From assembly GCF_900112445.1 (NCBI RefSeq), contig NZ_FOYY01000003.1:817960-881959 (forward strand): a stretch of 64,000 nt of DNA, in the 5' to 3' direction. This DNA is from Thiomicrospira sp. ALE5. GTDB lineage: Bacteria > Pseudomonadota > Gammaproteobacteria > Thiomicrospirales > Thiomicrospiraceae. Positions 1 through 10,585 of this stretch are shown here, in pieces. The notes beneath the pieces were generated by a model. It was not told the DNA's origin. It saw only the letters and a list, made by a program, of their open reading frames with translations, and made no database searches. Position 1 is the stretch's first letter. Every line of letters starts with the position of its first letter. The position numbers were made by a program, and so were the translations under genes.

Positions 1-790
1 GCATCGAACGAGTTTCATCGCGGTCAGGATCATACAAACGCGTTTCTTGTACGATTTCGCCACCACTTTCTAAGATTTCAATATGACGATCAATTTCATA
101 AGCCAAGGCTTTTTCAATAAACTTAAAGGAGTTAATGTTTTTTAATTCGGTGCGTGTACCAAATAGCGCGCCTGGCTTGCGTAAGGACACATTGACATCG
201 ACGCGGAATGAACCCTCTTGCATATTGCCATCACCGATTTCCAAAAACTGCACCAGCTCATGAATAGCTTTCGCATAAGCAATCGCTTCGGCAGCCGAAC
301 GCATATCCGGTTCAGAAACAATCTCCAACAAAGGCGTACCAGCACGGTTCAAATCGATTCCGGTTAAGCCATGAAAATCTTCATGCAACGACTTGCCGGC
401 ATCCTCTTCTAAATGGGCGCGGGTAATTCCAATGTTCTTATGCTGGCCATCGACTTCAATGGTGATTTCACCCTTACCTACAATCGGCAGTTCAAATTGT
501 GAAATCTGATAGGCTTTTGGTGAATCGGGATAAAAATAATTTTTACGCGCAAACACCGAGGTTTGACCAATTTCTGCGCCAACCGCCAAGCCAAAGCGCA
601 CCGCCAACTCCACCGCGCGCTCATTTAATACGGGCAACACACCTGGCATGGCCAAGTCAACAATATTAGCTTGTGTATTAGGCTCTGCACCATAAGCGGT
701 CGGCGCATTAGAGAATATTTTCGATTCACACGCCAGCTGCGCATGAATTTCAAGTCCAATCACAACTTCCCAATTCATACTACTGATCAT
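1..790 (-). CDS. gatB: Asp-tRNA(Asn)/Glu-tRNA(Gln) amidotransferase subunit B, 5' part only
   Basis: The reading frame is open from an ATG at 790 down to base 1, so the C-terminal part lies outside the window. The translation starts [19 protein letters not shown] and continues through [15 protein letters not shown] and [14 protein letters not shown], which are typical of the GatB catalytic core. GatB is the kinase/amidation subunit of GatCAB, which converts misacylated Glu-tRNA(Gln) or Asp-tRNA(Asn) to the amide form in the cytoplasm. The chosen ATG overlaps the gatA stop as ATGA, pointing to translational coupling; a second ATG four codons in (778) is also possible. The order gatC-gatA-gatB is the usual operon. 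Confidence 0.95.
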   Translation of the reverse strand, partial: MISSMNWEVVIGLEIHAQLACESKIFSNAPTAYGAEPNTQANIVDLAMPGVLPVLNERAVELAVRFGLAVGAEIGQTSVFARKNYFYPDSPKAYQISQFELPIVGKGEITIEVDGQHKNIGITRAHLEEDAGKSLHEDFHGLTGIDLNRAGTPLLEIVSEPDMRSAAEAIAYAKAIHELVQFLEIGDGNMQEGSFRVDVNVSLRKPGALFGTRTELKNINSFKFIEKALAYEIDRHIEILESGGEIVQETRLYDPDRDETRSM

Positions 791-2253
791 AACGCGGCTC
801 CTTGTGCTAACGGGGATACTTGACGATGCCAATCCGTATGTAATTGGAACTGATGCGCTATATTGAGCAACTTCGCTTCACTAAAATAGGGCCCAACCAA
901 ATGCAAACCGACCGGTAAGCCCTGCACCAGGCCTGCTGGAATCGACATGGCCGGTAAGCCGGCTAGGTTTACGGGAATCGTGTAAAGATCCGCTAAATAC
1001 ATACTCAGCGGATCATCGGTTTTTTCGCCAAGCTTAAACGCTGGGGTCGGCGCCACAGGCCCCATAATCACATCACACTGTTCAAAGGCGGTTAAGAAAT
1101 CTTGTTGGATTAATCGACGCACTTTTTGTGCTTTAAGATAATAGGCATCGTAATAGCCAGCCGACAGCGCATAGGTGCCCAGCATAATCCGCTTTTGCAC
1201 TTCAATGCCAAAACCTTCAGCACGCGAACGTTCATAAAGATCCGCTAAATCTTTGGGGTCTCCGCAACGATGGCCATAACGCACACCATCAAATCGCGAT
1301 AAATTCGATGACGCCTCTGCTGGCGCCAAAATGTAATAGGCCGCCACGGCATGCGCTTGATTAGGCAATTCAACAGCAACACATTGCGCACCCATCTTTT
1401 CATATTCGGCAACCGCTGCCTCAATAACCTGTTTAACCTCAGCATCCAAACCATCACCAAAATAACTGGCTGGCACACCAATCCGCAGGCCTGCTAAGGG
1501 CTGGGACAAGGCGGCCATATAATTGGGTTTAGGCTGATCTAAACTGGTCGAGTCACGATAATCAAAACTGTGCATCACATCGAGCGTTAGCGCTAAATCT
1601 TCTGCCGATTGCGCCATCGGACCGGCCTGATCCAAGCTTGATGCATAGGCAACCATGCCAAAGCGTGACGCTAAACCATAGGTTGGCTTTAAACCACTTA
1701 TGCCACAAAAGCTCGCTGGTTGACGAATCGAACCGCCGGTATCTGAACCGGTAGCAAACGGAACCAGTCCTGCTGCAACAGCCGCCGCTGAACCACCCGA
1801 AGACCCACCTGGCACCGCATCCAGTGCCCAAGGATTCTTGACCGCACCAAAATAACTCGATTCATTAGAAGAACCCATCGCAAATTCATCCATATTGGTT
1901 TTACCCAACATCGGCATATCAAGGGCTTTAAACTGACTAACAATGTGCGCATCATAGGGTGCGGTAAAATTGACCAACATTTTAGAACCACAGCTGGTTA
2001 GTACGCCATCAGTACAAAAAATATCCTTATGCGCCATCGGAATGCCACACAAATTAGGCGCATCACCGCGCGCAATCCGCGCATCTGCCGCTTTTGCAAC
2101 ATCTAAAGCTTGCTCAGCGGTTACGGTAATAAAACTATTCAACTGTGAATCATGTTGAGCAATGCGCGCCAAAAAAAACTCGGTCAGCTCAACACTCGAA
2201 ATCTGCTTGGTTTGCAAAGCTTGGTTAAGCTCTGTTAGGGACATCATATTCAT
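787..2253 (-). CDS. gatA: Asp-tRNA(Asn)/Glu-tRNA(Gln) amidotransferase subunit A
   Basis: A 488-residue amidase-signature protein of full family length. The Ser-cisSer-Lys triad is visible as Lys76 (MAHKDIF), Ser151 in the GGSSGGS run and Ser175 in DTGGSIR, matching the spacing known for GatA. It releases ammonia from glutamine and passes it to GatB for tRNA-dependent transamidation. An AAGAGAAG ribosome-binding site stands 8 bases before the ATG at 2253. It is the middle gene of gatC-gatA-gatB: gatC ends 18 bases upstream and gatB overlaps the stop by four bases. Two copies of the CAGGCCTG palindrome lie inside it (928, 1486). Confidence 0.97.
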   Translation of the reverse strand: MNMMSLTELNQALQTKQISSVELTEFFLARIAQHDSQLNSFITVTAEQALDVAKAADARIARGDAPNLCGIPMAHKDIFCTDGVLTSCGSKMLVNFTAPYDAHIVSQFKALDMPMLGKTNMDEFAMGSSNESSYFGAVKNPWALDAVPGGSSGGSAAAVAAGLVPFATGSDTGGSIRQPASFCGISGLKPTYGLASRFGMVAYASSLDQAGPMAQSAEDLALTLDVMHSFDYRDSTSLDQPKPNYMAALSQPLAGLRIGVPASYFGDGLDAEVKQVIEAAVAEYEKMGAQCVAVELPNQAHAVAAYYILAPAEASSNLSRFDGVRYGHRCGDPKDLADLYERSRAEGFGIEVQKRIMLGTYALSAGYYDAYYLKAQKVRRLIQQDFLTAFEQCDVIMGPVAPTPAFKLGEKTDDPLSMYLADLYTIPVNLAGLPAMSIPAGLVQGLPVGLHLVGPYFSEAKLLNIAHQFQLHTDWHRQVSPLAQGAAL

Positions 2254-2271
2254 TAAGTGCGCTTCTCTTTT

Positions 2272-2559
2272 TTAATCAATCACTTTAGGGACAAGGTATA
2301 ACCCTTGCTCACATGCCGGAGCGATGGCTTGGTATTTATCGCGCGGAATGTCCGCTACCGTTTGGTCAACCCGTAATCGCTGCACCTTATCAAGAGGATG
2401 CGCCATCGGCAACACATGATCCGTATTGACCTGTTGTAACTGCGCAAATAAATCAAGCACATTCGACAACTTAGCCGACAACTGCGTTAAATCTTGCGAA
2501 GAGACATCAAGCGCGGCCAATTTGGCGATTTTTAATACTTCTTGTTCTGACAAAGCCAT
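2272..2559 (-). CDS. gatC: Asp-tRNA(Asn)/Glu-tRNA(Gln) amidotransferase subunit C
   Basis: A 95-residue protein with the GatC pattern: LSEQEVLKIAKLAALDVS at the start, then LDLFAQLQQVNTDHV and MAHPLDKVQRLRVDQ, a small helical subunit that wraps around GatA and stabilises the GatCAB complex. First gene of the gatCAB operon. It is divergent from mreB, with 174 bases between the two starts that must hold both promoters. I could not pick a convincing -35/-10 pair for either direction. Confidence 0.95.
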   Translation of the reverse strand: MALSEQEVLKIAKLAALDVSSQDLTQLSAKLSNVLDLFAQLQQVNTDHVLPMAHPLDKVQRLRVDQTVADIPRDKYQAIAPACEQGLYLVPKVID

Positions 2560-2691
2560 AAGGACGACCTTTCCTTTTTTTGAACGAAATCTAAACCGTG
2601 GATTTTAACATCGAATCCAAGTGACGCCAATTTAGTCTATGCTAGATAAACGTTTTATTCTGAAAACACAGCCAAAATTGCGTTAAAATAA

Positions 2692-3774
<1,083 letters not shown>

Positions 3775-3806
3775 TCTACCCCATGCTTAGTAGCCCATAA
3801 AGGAGT

Positions 3807-4637
3807 TTGACCATTAGCCTCAATGCGACCAGTCCCCAGCAGGATGCTAGCCACTTTTTAGTGGCTTTTATCCTGAGTCTACTTTTGATGGTAGCGGACT
3901 ATTATGGTCAATACTCGGGTCAAATAAAAAATTTACTTACCACGGTACTCGAGCCGGTAGAACGGGTTGCAAACGTGCCCTTCGACCTGCATAACTGGTA
4001 TTTAAGCGCGAGCACCGAACAAACTGAAATTCATAATGAACTGTTACAGCTTCGCTCTGAAAACCTACTGCTTCGTAACCGATTAACCCAGTTTGAGACA
4101 ACCCAACACGAACTAGAACGATTACAACGTTTACTTGGTACAACAGGGCGCATGGGACAGTATGACCTGCAAATTGCCAGTGTCACACAATTTTCAATCA
4201 CACCCCTAACGGAATATAAAACCTTAAACAGGGGCGCGATTAACGGTGTGCGCCTGCAGCAACCCGTAGTGGATGCTAATGGTATCGTTGGGCAAATAAG
4301 CCATGTCACCCCCTTTAAAAGCAGGGTGCTATTAGTAAGTGACCCGAATCACCAACTCTCTGTACGAAATTTACGCACAGGCAAAAGGGGTATTTTAACG
4401 GGGATGGGGCAAGGCATGACACAACTGCATTTTATGTCAACTACCAGTTCGGTTAGAGTCGATGATATATTAGTGAGCTCTGGACTAGACGAACTTTTCC
4501 CAGCAGGCTACCCAGTTGCCCAAGTAACACGCGTCCAACATTATCCTGGTGATAGCTATTTGACTATTGAAGCCAAACCCTTAGCGAATCTTTATCACAG
4601 CTATGAAGTGTTAATTATTGAAAGACAGACCCCATGA
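3807..4637 (+). CDS. mreC: rod shape-determining protein MreC
   Basis: About 276 residues: a short cytoplasmic tail, one membrane helix (roughly residues 18-34, LVAFILSLLLMVADYY), a coiled coil (roughly 70-105, with ELLQLRSENLLLRNRL) and the periplasmic beta domains. MreC links MreB to PBP2 in the elongation machinery. The start is unusual: there is no ATG or GTG in a suitable place. A TTG at 3807 is only two bases from AAGGAG (3799-3804), whereas an in-frame ATT at 3813 has an 8-base spacing. The stop overlaps mreD as ATGA. Confidence 0.93.
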   Translation: MTISLNATSPQQDASHFLVAFILSLLLMVADYYGQYSGQIKNLLTTVLEPVERVANVPFDLHNWYLSASTEQTEIHNELLQLRSENLLLRNRLTQFETTQHELERLQRLLGTTGRMGQYDLQIASVTQFSITPLTEYKTLNRGAINGVRLQQPVVDANGIVGQISHVTPFKSRVLLVSDPNHQLSVRNLRTGKRGILTGMGQGMTQLHFMSTTSSVRVDDILVSSGLDELFPAGYPVAQVTRVQHYPGDSYLTIEAKPLANLYHSYEVLIIERQTP

Positions 4638-5137
4638 CGGACCGCATCAATGACTTAGAGTTTCGCAAAGTAATATGGCTGTGGCTATTTGGTTATTTTG
4701 TTGCACTCACAGCCAACGCGATTAACTTGCAATTAACTAGCCCCCTGTTTTTACCTCCGCTGGCACTCCTAATTGCCTTCTTTTGGGCGAGTCATTTAAT
4801 TAACGCATCTCACTTAATTAGCGCTTTTGTACTTGGGCTGCTTTATGATGGGCTTTACCAATCACTGCTCGGCATGCATGCCCTACTATTTGTGGTGTTT
4901 ATGTTTTTAATGTTGCGAATCAGATTGCGATTTCGAAGCTACCGCATTTGGCAACAAGCCTTGCTTATTACCCTTTACATCTTGCTATACCAAATCATTT
5001 ATTATTGGATTACACCGATTCAACTAGACGAACATAGCATCTGGGCATACTGGTCGGCTCCTCTTTTGGCAGGCTTGTTATGGATTCCTATCGTCATGAG
5101 CTTTCGCTGGCTAACTCGCATTAATGTGACCCATTAA
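4634..5137 (+). CDS. mreD: rod shape-determining protein MreD
   Basis: A 167-residue, strongly hydrophobic protein with about five predicted membrane helices, the size and make-up expected for MreD. The central motif FVLGLLYDGLYQSLLGMHAL matches the family's conserved GLLxDxxxxxxLGxxAL. It is an inner-membrane component of the Rod complex. Its ATG overlaps the mreC stop by four bases and mrdA begins seven bases after its end, so it is part of one transcript. Confidence 0.93.
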   Translation: MTDRINDLEFRKVIWLWLFGYFVALTANAINLQLTSPLFLPPLALLIAFFWASHLINASHLISAFVLGLLYDGLYQSLLGMHALLFVVFMFLMLRIRLRFRSYRIWQQALLITLYILLYQIIYYWITPIQLDEHSIWAYWSAPLLAGLLWIPIVMSFRWLTRINVTH

Positions 5138-5143
5138 ACGATT

Positions 5144-6982
5144 ATGAATTGGTTTCGCAAAAAATCACCTTCATCACACCAAATGGGCTGGAAAGCCGCC
5201 CCCAAGGCTATGGTATGGCCTTTTAAAAACCGGCTCATTTTTGCATTACTAATCATCTTGCTTGCGTTTAGCGGCCTCATAGCGCGAATGGTTTACTTAC
5301 AATACCATCACCATGAAACCTACCTAGAGCTGGCTGAAGGTAATCGCATCTCTGTTCAAGCTGTTGCACCAGAGCGCGGCAAAATTTACGATCGCAATGG
5401 CCAGTTAGTCGCTGACAATCAACCCGTTTTCTCGTTAAGTTTTACGCGTGAACGTATTCCTGACCTTCAGGCTAGCATTGATAACCTTGCCTTGCTGTTG
5501 CCCGATATTGATCAAGAACGCTTAAGCCAATTTAGCCAGCGCATCACGCGCTTGCCCCGCCACCAAACCCACGTATTTCCTACCAGTCTAACGGATGAGC
5601 AGGCGGCTATATTTGCGGCCCACAATCACCGATTTCCTGGCATTCAATTAACGGCTAGGCAAAAGCGCGTCTACCCTCATGGCCAATCAACGGCACACTT
5701 GGTCGGCTATGTCGGGCGCATTAGCGAACAAGATTTGCCTCGAATTGATCGTGCCCGCTATCGCGCTACAAGCACCATTGGTAAGTCTGGACTTGAACGC
5801 TTTTATGAAGATCAATTACACGGCTACCCTGGACTCCGCCGTGTAGAAACCAATGCACGCGGTCGCGTGATTCGCATACTTGAACATATCCCAGCCACCC
5901 CTGGAGAAGACTTACACCTAACCGTTGATATCCGCCTACAACAATTTTTAGAACAAGAACTCTCTGGCTGGCGAGCTGCGGCAGTGGCCATTGAGCCAAG
6001 CAGTGGCGAAGTATTAGCGTTTGTCAGCACGCCAAGCTTTGATGCCAATTTATTTGTTGATGGTATCAGCCATAACGACTATAACAGCTTGCTTACCGAT
6101 CCTCGCAGACCGCTGATTAATCGTGCCAGTCGTGGACTGTACCCGCCGGGTTCGACAACAAAGCCAATAACTGCTTTAGGTGCGTTAGAACTTGGCTATA
6201 CCAACATGACCAGACGCATTTTTGATCCAGGCTATTTTGAATTTCAAGATCGGCGCTACCACAACTGGCGACGTGAAGGCCATGGCTGGACAGACCTAAA
6301 ACGCTCTATTGTTGAATCCGTTGATACCTACTACTACAAAATGAGCTTAGATATGGGGATTGATACCCTACATGACATCTTGGCTCCCTTTGGTTTTGGT
6401 AAACGAACCGGGATTGATCACCCGGGCGAACAAGCTGGCATTCTGCCCTCACAAGCATGGAAACGCGCTGTGCATGGCGAAGCATGGTTCCGAGGTGAAA
6501 CCATTATTTCCTCTATTGGACAGGGTTATAACCTTATTACACCCTTACAACTTGCACACGCGACCAGTATTTTAGCTAATCGTGGTCAAGTCGTTACACC
6601 GCACTTTAATCAAGCCATTGAACCCAAGGTTGACCAACTTGCTATCGAAAACCGACAGCACTGGGAATATGTTATTGATGGCATGGTGGACTCCGTTCAT
6701 ACCCCACGCGGCACAGCCTGGAGCTCTGGACGCCAAATTGAAGGCTATAAAATTGCCGGCAAAACGGGAACTGCCCAGGTATTTAGTTTGAATGACCAAG
6801 AATACCGAGAAGAAGAACTCGATCAACGATTACACAATCATGCGCTATTTGTGGCTTTTGCGCCCGCTCATCAACCTAATATTGCCATCAGTATTATTGT
6901 TGAAAATGGTGGCGGTGGTGGCCGAACCGCAGCACCTATTGGAGTGCGTGCTATTGATTACTATCTGCGGGAATTGCGATGA
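5144..6982 (+). CDS. mrdA: penicillin-binding protein 2 (peptidoglycan D,D-transpeptidase MrdA)
   Basis: A 612-residue class B penicillin-binding protein. It has one N-terminal membrane helix (about residues 29-50), a dimerisation/pedestal domain and a C-terminal transpeptidase domain with the active serine in STTK at Ser337, SVD as the second motif and KTG at 540-542. It crosslinks peptidoglycan during elongation together with RodA, encoded next with a four-base overlap. All catalytic motifs are intact and the length is normal for PBP2. Confidence 0.96.
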   Translation: MNWFRKKSPSSHQMGWKAAPKAMVWPFKNRLIFALLIILLAFSGLIARMVYLQYHHHETYLELAEGNRISVQAVAPERGKIYDRNGQLVADNQPVFSLSFTRERIPDLQASIDNLALLLPDIDQERLSQFSQRITRLPRHQTHVFPTSLTDEQAAIFAAHNHRFPGIQLTARQKRVYPHGQSTAHLVGYVGRISEQDLPRIDRARYRATSTIGKSGLERFYEDQLHGYPGLRRVETNARGRVIRILEHIPATPGEDLHLTVDIRLQQFLEQELSGWRAAAVAIEPSSGEVLAFVSTPSFDANLFVDGISHNDYNSLLTDPRRPLINRASRGLYPPGSTTKPITALGALELGYTNMTRRIFDPGYFEFQDRRYHNWRREGHGWTDLKRSIVESVDTYYYKMSLDMGIDTLHDILAPFGFGKRTGIDHPGEQAGILPSQAWKRAVHGEAWFRGETIISSIGQGYNLITPLQLAHATSILANRGQVVTPHFNQAIEPKVDQLAIENRQHWEYVIDGMVDSVHTPRGTAWSSGRQIEGYKIAGKTGTAQVFSLNDQEYREEELDQRLHNHALFVAFAPAHQPNIAISIIVENGGGGGRTAAPIGVRAIDYYLRELR

Positions 6983-8121
6983 TCTCACTGTTTTCAAACA
7001 TTAAACTCGGATCACCCTATGTTCGCCCCAAAAACTGGCTGGCTCGCCTACACCTAGACGGCTGGTTACTATTAGGGCTTGCAATGCTACTGACCATTAG
7101 CCTAATGACAATATACAGCGCTTCTGGTGCGGACTGGCAAGCTACCCAAAACCATGTAATCAGAATGGGTATTGCCGTCCTACTCATGCTAGTCTTTGCA
7201 CAAATCCCGCCCTCATGGCTTAAGATAGTGACGCCTTGGTTGTTTGTAGCTGGCTTTTTTATGTTGGTGGCTGTTTTGGTTGCCGGCGATATGGGCAAAG
7301 GAGCGCAACGTTGGCTAGATTTAGGCTTTATACGCTTTCAACCCTCAGAAATGATGAAAATTGTCCTCCCCATGATGATTGCATGGCTGTTTATTAACCA
7401 TGATTTACGCATTCACCCATTGCGATTTATTTTGGGGCTACTCTTAACGGCGGTGACCGCTGGCATGATCTTTTTACAGCCCGATCTCGGCACGGCTTTG
7501 CTTATCGCTATGAGTGGACTGTTTGTGGTGTTTTTAGCCGGCCTACCATGGAAGATTATTGTCGGTGCCCTTGCCGCACTGCTTGCAAGCGCACCGATTG
7601 CATGGAATTTTTTACATGCCTATCAACAACAACGCATCCTCACTTTCTTGAATCCCGAAACAGACCCGCTCGGCGCCGGTTATCATATTATTCAATCCAA
7701 AATCGCTATAGGGTCTGGCGGTATTGAAGGTAAGGGTTTTTTGGGGAGCACCCAGGCCCACTTAGAGTTTTTACCAGAAAGCACCACCGATTTTATTTTT
7801 TCCGTTTTTGCTGAAGAATTTGGCCTAATTGGCGTCATCGCACTGCTCAGCGTGTACCTATTTGTACTCATTCGTGGTCTTATCATCGCTTATTATGCAC
7901 AAGAACGTTTTACCCAACTCATTGCCGCGAGCTTTACCCTCACTTTTTTTGTATATATTTTTGTTAACATTGGTATGGTCAGTGGCTTATTTCCCGTAGT
8001 TGGGCTCCCCTTACCACTTATTAGTTATGGTGGCACGTCAATGGTTACCTTATTGATCAGTTTTGGCATTTTGATGTCGATCCACACCCATAAAAAGCTC
8101 TTATTCACCAAGGCAGATTAA
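6979..8121 (+). CDS. mrdB: peptidoglycan glycosyltransferase RodA
   Basis: A 380-residue SEDS-family polytopic membrane protein with around ten hydrophobic segments. The conserved segments RWLDLGFIRFQPSEMMK, FLQPDLGTALL and LPLPLISYGGTSM are all present. RodA polymerises lipid II into glycan strands as the partner of PBP2, and its start overlaps the mrdA stop by four bases. It is the last gene of the tight mre-mrd run; an 89-base gap with a small inverted repeat (CTAATTT/AAATTAG, 8156-8174) precedes dacA. Confidence 0.96.
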   Translation: MISLFSNIKLGSPYVRPKNWLARLHLDGWLLLGLAMLLTISLMTIYSASGADWQATQNHVIRMGIAVLLMLVFAQIPPSWLKIVTPWLFVAGFFMLVAVLVAGDMGKGAQRWLDLGFIRFQPSEMMKIVLPMMIAWLFINHDLRIHPLRFILGLLLTAVTAGMIFLQPDLGTALLIAMSGLFVVFLAGLPWKIIVGALAALLASAPIAWNFLHAYQQQRILTFLNPETDPLGAGYHIIQSKIAIGSGGIEGKGFLGSTQAHLEFLPESTTDFIFSVFAEEFGLIGVIALLSVYLFVLIRGLIIAYYAQERFTQLIAASFTLTFFVYIFVNIGMVSGLFPVVGLPLPLISYGGTSMVTLLISFGILMSIHTHKKLLFTKAD

Positions 8122-8211
8122 TCGGCTATCAGTACTTTTTAACCCCAAACTCAGCCTAATTTATGGTAAATTAGTCGCCTAATTATTCAATGCATTTATG
8201 AGTCTTGCTTT

Positions 8212-9384
8212 ATGAAACTAAGTCGTACACTGCTCGTTACACTATTGTTCAGCCTCAGTTTAGTTGCGGCTAAAGCGCTTGCTAACAACCCATTTATAAT
8301 TCCATCCCCCCCCAATGTCGCTGGCACAGCACACATTGTGATGGACTTTGACAGCGGCGCAATTATCACTAGCCACGAACCCGACATGCAAATTGAACCT
8401 GCAAGCCTCACCAAGATCATGACCGGCTATGTTGTGTTTAGTGAAATTCGCAATGGTCGCATTCAGCTTGATGACATGGTTACGATTAGCCACAAAGCTT
8501 GGCGCATGCCTGGCTCTCGCATGTTTATCGAAGTGGATACGCAAGTATCCGTTGAAGACTTAATTCGTGGCATGGTGATTCAGTCAGGCAACGATGCCAG
8601 TGTTGCATTGGCAGAGTATATTGCCCGTACCGAAGAAGATTTTGCGATTTTGATGAATCAGTACGCTGCAAAGCTAGGTATGACTCACACACACTTTTTG
8701 AACTCGACCGGGTTACCTGATCCAGAGCATCTGACCACAGCGCATGATCTGGCTATTCTTGCCCGTGCGCTGATCACGGAGTTTCCCGAATTTTATAGCT
8801 GGTATTCTGAGCGTAGCTTTACCTTTAACGGTATCACCCAGTTCAACCGCAACCGTTTACTTTGGCAAGACTCTACTGTTGATGGGTTAAAAACCGGCCA
8901 TACTAGCTCAGCGGGCTACTGCCTAGTCAGCTCGGCTCAGCGTGATAATATGCGTGTAATCAGTGTGATTGCCGGCACCGATAGCGCCAATCAGCGTATC
9001 GCCGAAAGCCAGCGCTTAATTAATTACGCATTCCGTTTTTTTGAGGGGCATAAACTTTACGAAGCAGGACAACGCTTACAAGAGGCACGTGTATTTGGTG
9101 GCGCTAAAGACTTAGTTAATATTGGTGTCAATGATGACGTGCATGTCACCATTCCACGCGGTCAATATCAAAACCTTGAAATTGAATTGGTGATCCCAAA
9201 CAAACTTAATGCACCACTTCAGGCCGGCGATCAAATTGGCAGCTTACAGATAAGCTTTAATAATGATATTTTGGCTGAACCCGCCATTGTCGCCCTTGAA
9301 TCGGTTGAAAAAGGCTCCTTTTTTAAACGCTTGTTTGACAACATCAAACTATTCTTTAAAAACCTTTTTAGCTTTGGTGACTAG
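8212..9384 (+). CDS. dacA: D-alanyl-D-alanine carboxypeptidase (PBP5/6 family)
   Basis: A 390-residue peptidase S11 protein with a signal peptide ending near VAAKALA. The active-site motifs are complete: SLTK at Ser65-Lys68, SGN at 125-127 and KTG at 227-229. The C-terminal beta domain ends in a Phe- and Lys-rich amphipathic stretch (FFKRLFDNIKLFFKNLF) suited to membrane anchoring. It trims the terminal D-Ala of peptidoglycan stem peptides in the periplasm. The rlpA gene often found between rodA and dacA is absent here. Confidence 0.95.
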   Translation: MKLSRTLLVTLLFSLSLVAAKALANNPFIIPSPPNVAGTAHIVMDFDSGAIITSHEPDMQIEPASLTKIMTGYVVFSEIRNGRIQLDDMVTISHKAWRMPGSRMFIEVDTQVSVEDLIRGMVIQSGNDASVALAEYIARTEEDFAILMNQYAAKLGMTHTHFLNSTGLPDPEHLTTAHDLAILARALITEFPEFYSWYSERSFTFNGITQFNRNRLLWQDSTVDGLKTGHTSSAGYCLVSSAQRDNMRVISVIAGTDSANQRIAESQRLINYAFRFFEGHKLYEAGQRLQEARVFGGAKDLVNIGVNDDVHVTIPRGQYQNLEIELVIPNKLNAPLQAGDQIGSLQISFNNDILAEPAIVALESVEKGSFFKRLFDNIKLFFKNLFSFGD

Positions 9385-9401
9385 CCTTGGGCACTTCACA
9401 C

Positions 9402-10259
9402 ATGCAATGGGCCTATCTTAACGGCCAATTTCAGCCGCTGCATGAAACAAAAATCTCGGTCCTTGACCGAGGTTTTTTATTTGGCGATGGCGTTTATGAA
9501 GTGGTGCCGGTTTATAACGGGCAGTTATTTGAATGGCCGGCGCATTATGCCAGGCTGGAACGTTCGCTTGAATTAACCCAGATTGCCAACCCACTTGATC
9601 AGCAGGCCTGGTTAGAGATGCTGAGCGAACTCATTCTACGCCATCCTTGGCCTAGCCAGTTTATTTATCTACAAATCACCCGTGGTGTGCAAACACCCCG
9701 TGATCATTTGCCGGCCGCTGAATTAACCCCTACGCTACTTGCTTACACCAACCCTCTAGCGCCGATAGACAAACACAAAGTTAGTCAGGGTATTGCGGCG
9801 ATTACTCATGCCGATTTACGTTGGCAACATTGTGATATCAAAGCGATTACCCTTTTAGCCAACGTCATGGCTAAACAAGCGGCCCAGGCCGCAGACGCGC
9901 AAGATGCGTTGTTAGTTAGACCTGACGGACGCGTAACTGAAGGTAGCGCGAGCAATATGTTTTTAATTAAAGATGGCGCTATTCATACCCCGCCGCTCAA
10001 TGAATTTATTTTGCCAGGCATTACGCGCCAGGTGGTTGAAAAACTGTGTCGCCAACACCATATAGAATTTATTGAACGCGATATTGATCAAGCTGAACTC
10101 AGTAGCGCCGATGAATTATGGTTAGCCAGTTCAACCAAAGAGATTATTCCGATTGTACAGCTGAATAACCAACCTGTCGGTTCCGGTCAAGCTGGCCCTA
10201 CTTGGTCACACATATTTGACCTTTACCAAGCCTATAAACACCGTAATTCGACACCTTAA
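9402..10259 (+). CDS. dat: D-amino-acid transaminase (class IV PLP aminotransferase)
   Basis: A fold-type IV aminotransferase of about 285 residues. RGFLFGDGVYEVVPVYNG near the start and IKAITLLANVMAKQAA (carrying the Schiff-base lysine) fit D-amino-acid transaminase, and EGSASNMFLI is the phosphate-binding region. It probably interconverts D-Ala and D-Glu with their keto acids, which fits its place between dacA and ybeD in a wall-synthesis cluster. A TTG at 9387 is in frame, but the ATG at 9402 gives MQWAYLNGQF, the usual family start. A branched-chain or 4-amino-4-deoxychorismate substrate cannot be excluded. Confidence 0.85.
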   Translation: MQWAYLNGQFQPLHETKISVLDRGFLFGDGVYEVVPVYNGQLFEWPAHYARLERSLELTQIANPLDQQAWLEMLSELILRHPWPSQFIYLQITRGVQTPRDHLPAAELTPTLLAYTNPLAPIDKHKVSQGIAAITHADLRWQHCDIKAITLLANVMAKQAAQAADAQDALLVRPDGRVTEGSASNMFLIKDGAIHTPPLNEFILPGITRQVVEKLCRQHHIEFIERDIDQAELSSADELWLASSTKEIIPIVQLNNQPVGSGQAGPTWSHIFDLYQAYKHRNSTP

Positions 10260-10268
10260 AGGATGGGT

Positions 10269-10574
10269 ATGACTTCGCAAACCACCCCAAATAAAACAAG
10301 CGCCGCAACACAACAACCCGACACCTTAATTGAGTTTCCTTGCCAATTTGAACTCAAAGCGATGGGACAGCACTGTGACGAGTTTGTTGAGCTGGTTTAT
10401 CAAACCACCCAAAAATATGCGCCTGACGTCAGCCGCGATGCGATACGCTTGCAAGCCTCTAAAAACGGCAAATATGTGTCAGTAAGAATCACCTTTTACG
10501 CAACGCATATCGAACAAATTCATGGCATTTATGGCGAACTCAATGCCCATCCAGATGTACTTTGGACACTTTAA
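10269..10574 (+). CDS. ybeD: YbeD / DUF493 family protein
   Basis: About 101 residues of the DUF493 (YbeD) family, recognised by IEFPCQFELKAMG at the start of the domain and the C-terminal HIEQIHGIYGELNAHPDVLWTL. It folds as a small ferredoxin-like regulatory domain of unknown ligand and nearly always lies beside lipB, as here. The ATG at 10269 is preferred over 10263 because AAGGA (10258-10263) then sits five bases upstream; with 10263 it would overlap the start codon. Confidence 0.88.
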   Translation: MTSQTTPNKTSAATQQPDTLIEFPCQFELKAMGQHCDEFVELVYQTTQKYAPDVSRDAIRLQASKNGKYVSVRITFYATHIEQIHGIYGELNAHPDVLWTL

Positions 10575-10585
10575 GCAATAGTATA

